This document shows, piece after piece, positions 17,715 through 26,710 of a DNA stretch of 64,000 bases. The stretch spans positions 1 to 64,000 of the forward strand of contig CALKRN010000016.1 of assembly GCA_937989665.1 (NCBI GenBank). The letters run 5' to 3'. Every line of letters starts with the position of its first letter. Position 1 is the stretch's first letter. Position numbers and translations under genes: made by a program. The notes under the pieces were generated by a model. It was not told the DNA's origin. It searched no databases and was given only the letters and a program-made list of their open reading frames with translations. The stretch is from an uncultured Desulfomicrobiaceae bacterium (GTDB lineage: Bacteria; Desulfobacterota; Desulfovibrionia; Desulfovibrionales; Desulfomicrobiaceae).

Positions 17715-19700
17715 ATGGCTGCTCATCGGGACTCTCGTATTGTGGGCATTATCGCCCACATTGACGCCGGAAAGACGACCCTTACCGAGCGCATCCTCTA
17801 CTACACCCGCAAGATCCACCGCATGGGCGAGGTCCACGATGGCAATGCCACTATGGACTATCTCGAAGAAGAACAGAAACGAGGCATTACCATTACGGCT
17901 GCTTGCACTACGGTGAATTGGGCAAACTGCCATATCCATCTCATCGACACCCCAGGCCATGTGGACTTCAACGTGGAGGTGGAGCGGGCAGTGAGGGTGT
18001 GCGATGGCGCCATTGTCGTCTTTTGTGGCGTGGCCGGAGTGGAGCCCCAAAGCGAAACGGTTTGGCGCCAGGCTGCAAAATACCACCTCCCCAAATTGGT
18101 GTTCATCAACAAGTTAGACCGGCCTGGGGCCGATTATGGCCGGGTGGTGGCAGAGATCGCTGCGCGTTTTGGGGTCGTCCCAGTGCCGGTGACCGTCCCG
18201 GACCCGGCAGGCGAACAGGCAGTACTCCACCTATGGTCAGGGACGCGTATCGTCTTTGACTCCGAGTCCCAGGGCCGCACGTTCCACGTCGAGCCTGCCG
18301 CCCCAGCCCTCCTGGAAGGCTGGCAGCGCCTCGCCGTGGAGCGTTTGGCCGAGGTGGATGACCGGGTCCTGGAGCGCTACCTGGCCGAAGCACCAGTGGA
18401 GGAGTCCTTGGCCCTTGCGGCCCTGGCCCAGGCAACACGGGAGTGCCGCGCGGTCCCTGTATTCGCGGGCAGTGCCCTGCGCAATTGGGGGGTCCAACCC
18501 CTTTTGGACGGTGTTGGGCTCTATCTCCCTGGGCCTACGGACTCCATCGGTCATCGGCAAGTCATCGAACAGGCGCGCCAAAGTGGACTCCATCCCGGGA
18601 CGCCCATAGCCTATGCCTTTAAGGTCCAATTCGAGGGTGCCCACAAGCGCGTCTTTTTGCGTTTGTATGACGGCATCCTGCGGGAGAATTCCAACCTATT
18701 CAACACCCGGACAGGCCGCTTTGAAAAGGCCAACAAATTGTTTACCCCCCATGCGGATCTCCTTGAACCGACATCCGAGGCCCAGGCCGGCGACATTGTC
18801 CTTGCCCTGGGGCTGCGCGACGCCGTGACCGGCGATACCCTCTTGGGCGAGCGCGGGAACTTACGTTTGGAGCGCATTGACCTCCACGAACCGGTCATCA
18901 CCCAGGCCATTGTGCCAAGCAGTGCCAGCGACACGGATCGACTGCGTCAGCTTTTGGAGCGATTTGCCATGGAGGACCCAACCCTACGGGTGGCCACGGA
19001 TCCGGATACAGAGCAGCTGGTTTTGTCCGGTCTTGGCGAGCTCCATCTCGAGGTGGCCTTGGAGCGCCTGCGGCGGGAAAGCCACCTCCAGTTTCGTGCC
19101 GGCAATCCTCAAGTGATCTTGCAAGAGACCATCGCCCGCCCCGCGCACGGTCGGGCCCAGGTGGCGCGCCTGTTGGGCGATGTCCTCCATCGCGGGGCCG
19201 TGGCCGTGGCGGTGGCCCCGCGCCCGCGGGGAGCGGGCAATCTCGTACGCGCTGAGGGCAGCCATCCCCAACAGACCGTGGCCCTTCAGGCTGTAGAGGA
19301 CGCCCTGCACGCCGGCCGCCAAGGGTTTGTGGTGACGGACACCGAAGCCGTGCTCCAGGAGGTTGCCCCGGTGGATGGTGGCCTGACGGATTTGGGGGTG
19401 CGCATGGCCGTCTTAGAGGCCATGGAACGGGCCATGGTCGAGGCTGGTAGCGTGGTTTTGGAGCCGATTATGGAGTGTGTCGTCACGGTGCCGGCCGAGT
19501 TCGTGGGCGAAGTGGTCAGCTTGCTTGGCGCCAAAGGGGCACGCATCGAGGCCATGGAGGGTGGGGGAGCAGAGACGGTCCTGCGGGCCCTTGCCCCGCT
19601 GCGAGCCCTCTTCGGTTTTTCCACGGAACTGCGTTCGGCAACGCGCGGTAAAGCCTTTTTCACCATGACCTTTGCCCGCTTCGATGTGGCGGGAGGATAA
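17715..19700 (+). CDS. Elongation factor G paralogue
   Basis: 661 residues, slightly shorter than the ~690 of canonical EF-G. GTPase motifs: AHIDAGKTTLTER (G1), RGITITAA (G2 region), DTPGHVD (G3) and NKLD (G4), followed by EF-G domains II-V including LSGLGELHLEV. The start is the ATG at 17715 (MAAHRDSRIVGII). It is not beside rpsL, rpsG or tufA, so I take it for a second EF-G (fusA2-like), a type implicated in translocation or ribosome recycling, rather than the str-operon copy. Only 8 nt separate it from the preceding gene. Confidence 0.85.
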   Translation: MAAHRDSRIVGIIAHIDAGKTTLTERILYYTRKIHRMGEVHDGNATMDYLEEEQKRGITITAACTTVNWANCHIHLIDTPGHVDFNVEVERAVRVCDGAIVVFCGVAGVEPQSETVWRQAAKYHLPKLVFINKLDRPGADYGRVVAEIAARFGVVPVPVTVPDPAGEQAVLHLWSGTRIVFDSESQGRTFHVEPAAPALLEGWQRLAVERLAEVDDRVLERYLAEAPVEESLALAALAQATRECRAVPVFAGSALRNWGVQPLLDGVGLYLPGPTDSIGHRQVIEQARQSGLHPGTPIAYAFKVQFEGAHKRVFLRLYDGILRENSNLFNTRTGRFEKANKLFTPHADLLEPTSEAQAGDIVLALGLRDAVTGDTLLGERGNLRLERIDLHEPVITQAIVPSSASDTDRLRQLLERFAMEDPTLRVATDPDTEQLVLSGLGELHLEVALERLRRESHLQFRAGNPQVILQETIARPAHGRAQVARLLGDVLHRGAVAVAVAPRPRGAGNLVRAEGSHPQQTVALQAVEDALHAGRQGFVVTDTEAVLQEVAPVDGGLTDLGVRMAVLEAMERAMVEAGSVVLEPIMECVVTVPAEFVGEVVSLLGAKGARIEAMEGGGAETVLRALAPLRALFGFSTELRSATRGKAFFTMTFARFDVAGG

Positions 19701-19725
19701 GGTCGTTACCCAAGGAGAGTGTCTT

Positions 19726-20274
19726 ATGGAAGAAGCGTACACCGAAATCGCGGCTCGGCTGCGTGGCCTGCGGGAGGCCTTGGACATGAGCATCGAAGAC
19801 ATGGCCGCCCGCCTTGAAGTCGCGCCGGAAACGGTGGCCCACTATGAGTCTGGAGAGGGGGAAATTCCTGCGGGATATCTCGTTGCCGTGGCCAAGCATC
19901 TGGGGGTGGACCTCACGGTCCTTGTGTCCGGCTCTGAGGCCCACCTCCACCGTGTTTGTCTTGTGCGCCACGGCAAAGGCATGAGTGTGGAGCGGCGCAA
20001 GGACTATGACTACAAGAGCCTGGCCTACCGTTTTGTGGGCCGCAAGATGGAGCCTTTTCTCGTCACTGTCCCGGCCAAGGAGCGCGATGCCTTGACCTTT
20101 AATGAGCACCCCGGCCAGGAGTTTATCTACATGCTCTCGGGGACCTTGGAGATCACCATTGGCGATCAGGTCTATGTCCTTGAGCCAGGCGATAGCCTCT
20201 ATTTTACCTCCCGCACGCCCCACGCCCTGCGCGGCATCGGTGGCCCGGCGGAATTTCTCGATGTGGCCATCTAA
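19726..20274 (+). CDS. XRE-cupin regulator
   Basis: 182 residues. Residues 1-65 form a Cro/CI-type helix-turn-helix (LRGLREALDMSIEDMAARLEV, then VAHYESGEGEIP), followed by a cupin_2 barrel at about 100-180 with HPGQEFIYMLSGTLEITIG and PGDSLYFTSRTPHAL. XRE-cupin proteins usually sense a small ligand through the cupin and regulate an adjacent enzyme. The next gene, an acyl-CoA ligase 26 nt away on the same strand, is the obvious candidate target. The start is the ATG at 19726 after CAAGGAGAG. Confidence 0.9.
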   Translation: MEEAYTEIAARLRGLREALDMSIEDMAARLEVAPETVAHYESGEGEIPAGYLVAVAKHLGVDLTVLVSGSEAHLHRVCLVRHGKGMSVERRKDYDYKSLAYRFVGRKMEPFLVTVPAKERDALTFNEHPGQEFIYMLSGTLEITIGDQVYVLEPGDSLYFTSRTPHALRGIGGPAEFLDVAI

Positions 20275-20300
20275 TCTGTATTTGTTGTTGGGAGAACGCT

Positions 20301-21938
20301 ATGTCGCACCATCGTTTTGCATCGTATGCCGAGCTCCTACAGACCTGGCGTCTGGAGGTCCCGGCCCGATATAATTTCGCCTTTGACTTTGTTGACCTGA
20401 CGGCTTCCCAAGACCCTCAGCGTCTGGCCATGATCCATGTGGATGATGCCGGGGTGCGGCGCGAATACTCTATGGCTTATTTTGCTGAGAGTTCGAGCCG
20501 CCTTGCCAATGCCTTGGCCGCCATGGGAATTGCCCGCGGCGACACGGTCATGATCATCGTCCATCGGCGGGTGGAGTTTTGGGTCACCATGCTCGCCCTC
20601 CACAAGCTTGGCGCTTTGGGCGTGCCTTCTCCAGCCCTGCTTACCGCCAAGGATATCATCTACCGCGTCCAGACCGCAGGCATCCGCGGCATTGTCGCCG
20701 ACGCCTCGGTGCAGGCCACGGTGGAGGCAGCCTGGCCCGAGTGCCCAAGTCTGTCCGTCTTTCTCCTCACCGGCGCCAAAGCGGCCCAGGCCCCCTGGGT
20801 CCTTTTTGAAGATGCCCTTGCCAAGGCCTCGCCCAGCTATCCTCGGCCTGCCGATGCCCCTGGAGGAGACGACCCGGCGACGGTCTTTTTTTCCTCTGGC
20901 ACAACAGGCTATCCCAAGATGGTCCTGCACACCTTTACCTATCCGCTTGGCCATCTGGCCACCGGGAGGCTTTGGCATGACCTGCGGCCAGGGGATGTCC
21001 ACCTCACCGTGGCCGATACGGGTTGGGCCAAATCGGTATGGGGGAAATTTTATGGGCAATGGTTAGCTGGGGCCACGGTGTTTGTCTGGGACTACCGCGG
21101 CAAGTTTGATCCCGGTCGGTTACTTGCAGTCATGGCCGAGCACCGGGTGACGACCTTCTGTGCCCCGCCCACCATCTATCGCTTTTTGGTGCGCGAGGAC
21201 CTCGCCCGCGTTGACCTCTCAGCCTTGCGCCATTGTACGACTGCCGGCGAGCTCCTCAATGACAGTGTGTTCCACGAGTGGAAGGAGCGCTTGGGCTTGC
21301 CCATTTTCGAGGGCTATGGCCAAACCGAGACGACCCTGCAGATCGCCACCTTTCCGTGCATGACGCCCAAACCCGGATCCATCGGCAAACCGGCGCCAGG
21401 ATGGGATATCGTGCTGCTCGACGAAACCGGAGAGGTCTGCCCCCCAGGGGTCGAGGGGGAGATCTGCGTGCGTCTCAATCCCCGTCCGGTGGGTCTTTTT
21501 AGCGGATACTGGAAAGACGAGGCCAAGACGGCGAGCGTCATGGAAGGCGGGGTGTACCATACCGGTGACAAGGCCTGGGTGGATGAGGATGGCTACTTTT
21601 GGTTTTTGGGCAGGGTGGATGACCTCATCAAGAGCTCGGGCTACCGCATCGGTCCATTTGAGGTGGAAAGCGCCCTGGTCTCCCATCCCGCGGTGGTGGA
21701 GGCCGCGGTTACAGGCGTGCCGGACCCGGATCGCGGCCAGGCTGTCAAAGCGACGGTGGTCCTCGCCCCGGGCTACACCCCGTCCCCAGCGCTTACCCGG
21801 GAGCTCCAGAACCACGTCAAGACGGTCACCGCGCCGTATAAATACCCTCGGATTATCGAATACGTGGCGGAACTCCCCAAGACCATTAGTGGTAAGATCA
21901 AGCGGGCGGAGATCCGCGCCCGCGACAGCCAGCGCTAA
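20301..21938 (+). CDS. AMP-dependent acyl-CoA synthetase
   Basis: 545 residues of the ANL adenylating superfamily. The ATP loop is FFSSGTTGYPK, with GYGQTETT in the middle and YHTGDKAWVDEDGYFWFLGR leading to the hinge; the catalytic lysine lies near the C-terminus in KTISGKIKRAEIR. The closest subgroup by pattern is the acetyl/medium-chain acyl-CoA synthetases (ACSM-like) paired with XRE-cupin regulators. It activates a carboxylic acid to its CoA thioester in the cytoplasm; the substrate cannot be assigned from sequence. Its partner regulator is immediately upstream. Confidence 0.88.
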   Translation: MSHHRFASYAELLQTWRLEVPARYNFAFDFVDLTASQDPQRLAMIHVDDAGVRREYSMAYFAESSSRLANALAAMGIARGDTVMIIVHRRVEFWVTMLALHKLGALGVPSPALLTAKDIIYRVQTAGIRGIVADASVQATVEAAWPECPSLSVFLLTGAKAAQAPWVLFEDALAKASPSYPRPADAPGGDDPATVFFSSGTTGYPKMVLHTFTYPLGHLATGRLWHDLRPGDVHLTVADTGWAKSVWGKFYGQWLAGATVFVWDYRGKFDPGRLLAVMAEHRVTTFCAPPTIYRFLVREDLARVDLSALRHCTTAGELLNDSVFHEWKERLGLPIFEGYGQTETTLQIATFPCMTPKPGSIGKPAPGWDIVLLDETGEVCPPGVEGEICVRLNPRPVGLFSGYWKDEAKTASVMEGGVYHTGDKAWVDEDGYFWFLGRVDDLIKSSGYRIGPFEVESALVSHPAVVEAAVTGVPDPDRGQAVKATVVLAPGYTPSPALTRELQNHVKTVTAPYKYPRIIEYVAELPKTISGKIKRAEIRARDSQR

Positions 21939-21944
21939 ACCAGT

Positions 21945-21964
21945 GGGCCTCCTCAAGGAGGCCC
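21945..21964 (+). promoter_or_regulatory. Hairpin containing the sbcD ribosome site
   Basis: GGGCCTCCT (21945-21953) and AGGAGGCCC (21956-21964) are perfectly complementary with almost no loop, so the real loop is probably 6 nt. The AGGAGG in the right arm is the only good ribosome site for sbcD (ATG at 21973). No T-run follows. It could be a terminator remnant or a translation-limiting hairpin. Confidence 0.5.
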
Positions 21965-21972
21965 CGCGTGCT

Positions 21973-23184
21973 ATGGCCTTGCGCATCCTGCATACCTCGG
22001 ACCTCCATTTGGGTCATCGCCTCTACGGTCGGCGCCGGGAAGAAGAACAGGCCGCAGTGTTGGCGTGGCTTGTGGCGGCTGCTGTTGAGCACGCGGTGGA
22101 CGCCGTGTTCGTGTGCGGCGATGTCTTTGACACGGCCGCGCCGTCTGCCACGGCCCAGGAGCAGTACTTTGGCTTTCTCCACGCCCTGCGCCAGGCCGGG
22201 GTGCGGCATACGGTCATCCTTGCTGGCAACCATGATTCGCCCTCGTTGTTGGCCGCGCCGCAGGCCCTGCTGCGGCCATTGGGGGTGCATGTGGTGGTGG
22301 AGCCAGAGGTTGTGGTGCTCCAAGACGGCCAAGGGCAAGCGGAGTTGGCCGTTCTTGCGGTGCCCTATCTGCGAGAGCGGGATGTGCGCCAGGCTATGGC
22401 CGGGGCGAGTCTTGAGGAGAAGGCGGCGGCATGGGTCCAGGGGGTGGCCAGGGTGTATGCCGAGGGAGCTGCTCATGCTCGGGATCGGGCCCCGGGAGTG
22501 CCGCTTGTGGCCACTGGGCATCTTTTCGTGGCCGGCAGCCGGGTGGTGGAAGGCGAGGGCATGCGGGCCTCGGTGGGCGGTCTTGACCAGGTCCCGGCTG
22601 GGGTGCTGCCGGCGTGTGCGTACACGGCCTTGGGTCATGTGCATCGGGCCCAGAGCGCGGGAGGGCAAGCCCAGGTGCGCTACAGCGGGGCGCCGCTGGC
22701 CTTGGGGTTTGCCGATGCAGGACGCTCCAAATCAGTTACCCTGGTAACCCTTCACAGCGAGGAGAAAGCGGACTTCACAGAGCTGCCGGCGCCATGCCTT
22801 CAGCCTTTGGCGCGAGTCCATGGAGGTCTTGATGCCGTGGTGGCCAGGCTCAAGGCGTTGGTGGCTGCTCACCAGCGGGTGTGGGTGGAGGTGGAGGTGC
22901 AAGCGGCTGTGCCAGCGGAGACCATCCGCCGGCAGATTGAGGGCGTAGTCCAAGGCAGCGACGTGGAAGTGCTCTGCGTGCGGGTGCCTCGGCCGCCGGT
23001 GCTCGCTTGGAGCACCCCGGGAGAGCGCCTGGAGGAGCTCTCTCCCCACGAGGTGTTTGCCCGTCTCCTGGCGGCCCATGGAGTTGCGGACAACGAACGG
23101 CAGGAGCTGACAGCAGCCTTCGATGTCCTGCTGCGCCAGGTGCTCGAGGCCGATCCCCATGGGGAGACAGTCCATGCGTCTTGA
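21973..23184 (+). CDS. sbcD: Exonuclease subunit SbcD
   Basis: 403 residues, the Mre11-type nuclease subunit. Calcineurin-like phosphoesterase motifs appear in order: LHTSDLHLGH, VCGDVFD, LAGNHDS, ATGHLF and LGHVHRAQ. With SbcC it forms an ATP-dependent double-strand exonuclease and hairpin endonuclease that opens DNA ends and cleaves palindromes. The ATG at 21973 (MALRILHTSDLH) fits the family start. Its last 11 nt overlap sbcC. Confidence 0.95.
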   Translation: MALRILHTSDLHLGHRLYGRRREEEQAAVLAWLVAAAVEHAVDAVFVCGDVFDTAAPSATAQEQYFGFLHALRQAGVRHTVILAGNHDSPSLLAAPQALLRPLGVHVVVEPEVVVLQDGQGQAELAVLAVPYLRERDVRQAMAGASLEEKAAAWVQGVARVYAEGAAHARDRAPGVPLVATGHLFVAGSRVVEGEGMRASVGGLDQVPAGVLPACAYTALGHVHRAQSAGGQAQVRYSGAPLALGFADAGRSKSVTLVTLHSEEKADFTELPAPCLQPLARVHGGLDAVVARLKALVAAHQRVWVEVEVQAAVPAETIRRQIEGVVQGSDVEVLCVRVPRPPVLAWSTPGERLEELSPHEVFARLLAAHGVADNERQELTAAFDVLLRQVLEADPHGETVHAS

Positions 23185-26008
23185 GTGCTTGCGTTTTGCC
23201 AACCTCAACGCCCTGGCCGGGAGCTGGGAGATCGACTTTACCCGGCCTGAGATTGCGGGCGAGGGCGTGGTGCTCATGACTGGCCCCACAGGGGCCGGCA
23301 AGACGACCATCCTCGATGCCATCACCTTGGCCCTCTATGGCCGCACCCCTCGGGTGGGAAGGATTACCGAAACCCAGAATGAGGTTCTGACCCGGGGCGA
23401 GGCGCAGATGTTCGCGGAGGTAACCTTCATGGTTCGAGGCCGGCGCTATGGGGCAATTTTCAGCCAGCGCCGCGCCCGGGGGCAGCGTGCTGGCCGGCTG
23501 CAGGCCCCGCGCCATGAACTTTTTGATCTCCAGGCAGGGCGGGTGCTTGCTTCCGGCCTACGCGACACCGAGCGGGCGGTGGTGGAGGTTTTGGGGCTCG
23601 ATTTTGCGCAGTTCACCCGTGCCGTCCTTCTGGCGCAAAATGGTTTTGCCGCCTTTCTCCTCGCCGCTCCGGATGAGCGAGCCCCGCTATTGGAGCGCAT
23701 CACCGGCACGGTGCTTTACTCCCAGCTCTCCATGGCTGCCCACCTCCGGGCCAAGGAAGAGCGGGAGCGCCGCGAAGCCTTGGAAATGCGCTTGGCTGCC
23801 CTCGCCCTCCAGGACCCGGAAGCTCTTGCCCGAGACCAGCAGCGATTCGTTGAGCTTGAAGAGGCGCTGCGCCGGGTAGAGGGCAGGTTGCAGGAGCTTA
23901 GCTCTTTCCAGCAGCGCTGGGCCGCGGTGCGGCGCTGGGAGGAGGAGCTCCATGGCTTAGAGGCAGCCCGAGGAAAGGTCCTGCGCGAACTTGCCGCCCT
24001 GGGTCCAGCCCTGCACGAGGCCACCCTCGCCCAACGGGCTGAGGAAGTGTCTCCTCTTGTGGCGGAAGTGGAGCGCCTCCAGAAGGAGGCAGCGGAGGCA
24101 GCGATGTCGTGCAAACGTTTGGCTCAAGCCATGGCGCAGGCCGAACAGGAAAGAGCCCATCTCGAAAGGGCTGAGGTCCGGGCCGAGGAGCAGCTGCGGG
24201 CCAGTGAGGCCGAGCTTGAGGCCCTGCGTCCCCTCTTGGTGCGGGCCCAAACGCTCGATGCCCAGCTTATGGCAGCAGCTGCCCTCTCCCAGCAGGCTCA
24301 CGCCAGTATGCAGGAAGCAGAGCAGCGCCTGGCCGAAGTTCACGCCCGGTATACCCGTACCTGTGCTGCAAAGAATGCCTTGCTCCAGCGGCTGGCGGTG
24401 TGGGGAATCACGGACCCAGAACAGGTTTCCTCCCATCGAAGCGCTTGGGAAGAACAGGAGGCGCAGTCCACCCAGGCCCTCAAACAGGCCCGCACGGAGT
24501 TGGAAGCGCTGCAGGCAGAGCTTGCTTTGGTCAAAGAAATCGAATCGTTGGAGGCAAAACGCCAGGCCTTGCGCCCAGGAGCGCCGTGCCCTCTCTGTGG
24601 GAGCCTGGAGCATCCCTTTGCCGCTAAGCGGCCACAGCTTCGGCCAGTGGAGGCCGCAGTGGCGGCAGCGCATGAGCGCTGCGCTGGGCTCGCTGCTGAG
24701 GTGGAGGCTATTGGGCAGCGCCTGCAGGAGCTGGATGGAATTTGGTCTCAATTGGTGCCCATGGTGGCGGCTGAACATGAGCATGCCCGGGGGAGAGAGG
24801 AAGCGCAGCAGGCCCTGGACAAGGCCACGGCCCGCTGGACCGTTGCGGCCAAGGAACATGCTTCTCTTCAGGCCCAGCGTCAGGAAGTCCTTGGGGGCGC
24901 CTCGCCAGCGGCAGTGGAACAGCGGCTTCAGCAGGCCGTGGCGGCTGCCAGACAGGCCCTCGAGGTCGTGCGCCAGCAGCGGGCGGCAAAGGCTGCCCAT
25001 GTGGCCGGGCTGGCGGCGCAGGAAGAAGCCTGGAGGCAGCGTCAGGCAGCACTTGACGAGGACTTGGCCCAGGCAAAGGCACAGATGGAACGGCGATTGG
25101 TTGAGGTTGGATTTGCGAGTCTTGGGGTGTGGCAGGCCGCACGGCGGGAACAGGGCTGGATTGATGCTGTGCTTACCCAAGGACGGGAGACCGAGGCGCG
25201 CCTGGCGTCGTTGGAGCAGAGCATGCAAAGGGCCTCCCAGCGTCTTCGCGAGGCGCGGCAGGCCGTAGCTGGGCTTCCTCTCGAGGAGAGTCTTACGTTG
25301 GAACTCCAGGCTGCCCAGGCCGAGCAGCGCAGCCTCCTGGAAAAACGGGCTGCCGTTGCCGCTGCCTTAGCGGAAGGAGAGCGACGCCAGCGTGAGGCAG
25401 AGCGGCTCCTCCACGAAATGGCGGCTCAGGCTGCGGTCTCCCGGGTGTGGGAACGGCTGCGGGAGCTCATTGGCGCCAGTGATGGCAAAAAGCTACGGAA
25501 CTTTGCCCAGGGTCTGACCTTGGACCTCTTGCTTGCCCTCGCCAATACGCGGCTTCGCGCCATGCACGATCGCTACCAGCTGGTGCGGGATGCAGAAGGG
25601 TTAGACATCATGGTCCTCGATGGCTACCGCGCTGGCGAGCGCCGATCCGTGCGCAATCTCTCGGGTGGCGAGACGTTTATGGTTAGTTTGGCTCTGGCTC
25701 TGGCCCTGTCGGCCCTTGTGAGCCGCGGCGAGCGTTTGGGGTGCTTGTTTATTGATGAAGGATTCGGTTCGTTGGACGAAGAGAGTTTGGACCTGGTCCT
25801 CGACAGCCTGTTTGCCCTTGGGCAAGAGGACCGTCTTGTGGGACTCATCTCCCATGTACCCGCCTTACGGGAGCGTTTGGGGTGCCAGATCCTGGTGCGG
25901 CCGGTGGCTCCGGGTCGCAGTGCCTTGTGGGTGCGGCAGGGTAGAGAGTGGACTACTCTTGCAGGAGGGAGGTCTGTATGTTTGGGAAATGGCTCGCCAG
26001 CATCGTGA
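23174..26008 (+). CDS. sbcC: Exonuclease subunit SbcC
   Basis: 944-residue SMC-like ATPase, partner of SbcD. The Walker A is GPTGAGKTT near residue 40; long heptad-rich coiled coils surround a zinc hook CPLC (C472, C475); the C-terminal lobe has the ABC signature LSGGETFMVSLAL and Walker B LFIDEGFGSLD. The start is the ATG at 23174 (MRLECLRFANLNAL). The C-terminus overlaps the start of the cytochrome gene by 31 nt. The length is somewhat under the ~1050 of E. coli, in line with shorter coiled-coil arms. Confidence 0.95.
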   Translation: MRLECLRFANLNALAGSWEIDFTRPEIAGEGVVLMTGPTGAGKTTILDAITLALYGRTPRVGRITETQNEVLTRGEAQMFAEVTFMVRGRRYGAIFSQRRARGQRAGRLQAPRHELFDLQAGRVLASGLRDTERAVVEVLGLDFAQFTRAVLLAQNGFAAFLLAAPDERAPLLERITGTVLYSQLSMAAHLRAKEERERREALEMRLAALALQDPEALARDQQRFVELEEALRRVEGRLQELSSFQQRWAAVRRWEEELHGLEAARGKVLRELAALGPALHEATLAQRAEEVSPLVAEVERLQKEAAEAAMSCKRLAQAMAQAEQERAHLERAEVRAEEQLRASEAELEALRPLLVRAQTLDAQLMAAAALSQQAHASMQEAEQRLAEVHARYTRTCAAKNALLQRLAVWGITDPEQVSSHRSAWEEQEAQSTQALKQARTELEALQAELALVKEIESLEAKRQALRPGAPCPLCGSLEHPFAAKRPQLRPVEAAVAAAHERCAGLAAEVEAIGQRLQELDGIWSQLVPMVAAEHEHARGREEAQQALDKATARWTVAAKEHASLQAQRQEVLGGASPAAVEQRLQQAVAAARQALEVVRQQRAAKAAHVAGLAAQEEAWRQRQAALDEDLAQAKAQMERRLVEVGFASLGVWQAARREQGWIDAVLTQGRETEARLASLEQSMQRASQRLREARQAVAGLPLEESLTLELQAAQAEQRSLLEKRAAVAAALAEGERRQREAERLLHEMAAQAAVSRVWERLRELIGASDGKKLRNFAQGLTLDLLLALANTRLRAMHDRYQLVRDAEGLDIMVLDGYRAGERRSVRNLSGGETFMVSLALALALSALVSRGERLGCLFIDEGFGSLDEESLDLVLDSLFALGQEDRLVGLISHVPALRERLGCQILVRPVAPGRSALWVRQGREWTTLAGGRSVCLGNGSPAS

Positions 26009-26253
26009 TTCTGCTTGCGGTGGTCGCTGCTGTGGCTTCTGACATGGAGGCGCGGGTGCGATCCCAGTGTTTGCATTGCCATGGTGCAGAAAAACTGTGT
26101 GTGGAGACAACGGATGTTGCCTGGTGGGAACGCGCGGTAGCACGCATGCTGTGGTACGACGAGGGATTGCTTGCTCCTGAAGAGATCCCGGCCATGGCGG
26201 CGTGGTTGGCGGATCCGGCGCACCGCCAGCCGTGGTGTCCCTTAAGGCCCTAA
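25978..26253 (+). CDS. Small monohaem cytochrome c-like protein
   Basis: 91 residues: an N-terminal signal peptide (about residues 1-21), then a single haem-binding motif CLHCH (C31, C34, H35), a second CxxxxxC-type pair further on, and the segment EEIPAMAAWLAD typical of class I cytochrome c C-terminal helices. The ATG at 25978 sits inside the 3' end of sbcC with GGAGGGAGGTCTGT before it. It lies 9 nt upstream of a haem-b-like membrane protein, with which it probably forms an electron-transfer pair. Confidence 0.75.
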   Translation: MFGKWLASIVILLAVVAAVASDMEARVRSQCLHCHGAEKLCVETTDVAWWERAVARMLWYDEGLLAPEEIPAMAAWLADPAHRQPWCPLRP

Positions 26254-26262
26254 GGAGGAGGC

Positions 26263-26700
26263 ATGCCCAAACTGCTTTTTTGGATTCATCCCATCATCCA
26301 GTTGGTGGCCACAGCCATGGCGGCCTATGCCTTGTGGCTCGCTTGGCCGCGGGTTTTGCGCAACCATTGGGGCCAGCGCACAACCTTTGCCTGGAACGAG
26401 CATGTGCGCTGGGGCAAGTGGGCGCATATCCTATGGATGGCTGGTACGGTCATTGGGGTGGCGGTGGTGGCCCGTTCTTGGGGTGGCAGCGGGGCAACGG
26501 GCAATCATTATTGGATTGGCCAGCTTATCATGCCGTGCATTGCTGGAGGATACATTACCGGCGTGATGATGGACCGGGAGAAGAAACCCCGCCGCTATTT
26601 GCCCCTTGTGCATGGGGTGGTTAATCTCTTGGCCCTGGCCATCGCTGCGGTGCAAGTTGTCACGGGAAGTCAGGTGGTGCGGGAGTTTCTCTTGCCGTAG
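26263..26700 (+). CDS. Four-helix membrane protein, DUF4079/cytochrome b561-like
   Basis: 145 residues with four hydrophobic helices (about 10-28, 57-75, 87-104, 116-140). Histidines H9 (FWIHP), one in the second helix (KWAHILWM) and one in the fourth (LVHGVVNLL) fall at the membrane-facing positions expected of haem-b ligands in cytochrome b561/ferric-reductase-like proteins. AAGGAGGAGGC precedes the ATG. With the adjacent periplasmic cytochrome c it suggests a small membrane redox module; the partner substrate is unknown. It converges on the fadD-like gene. Confidence 0.7.
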   Translation: MPKLLFWIHPIIQLVATAMAAYALWLAWPRVLRNHWGQRTTFAWNEHVRWGKWAHILWMAGTVIGVAVVARSWGGSGATGNHYWIGQLIMPCIAGGYITGVMMDREKKPRRYLPLVHGVVNLLALAIAAVQVVTGSQVVREFLLP

Positions 26701-26710
26701 GCTTGGGGGC

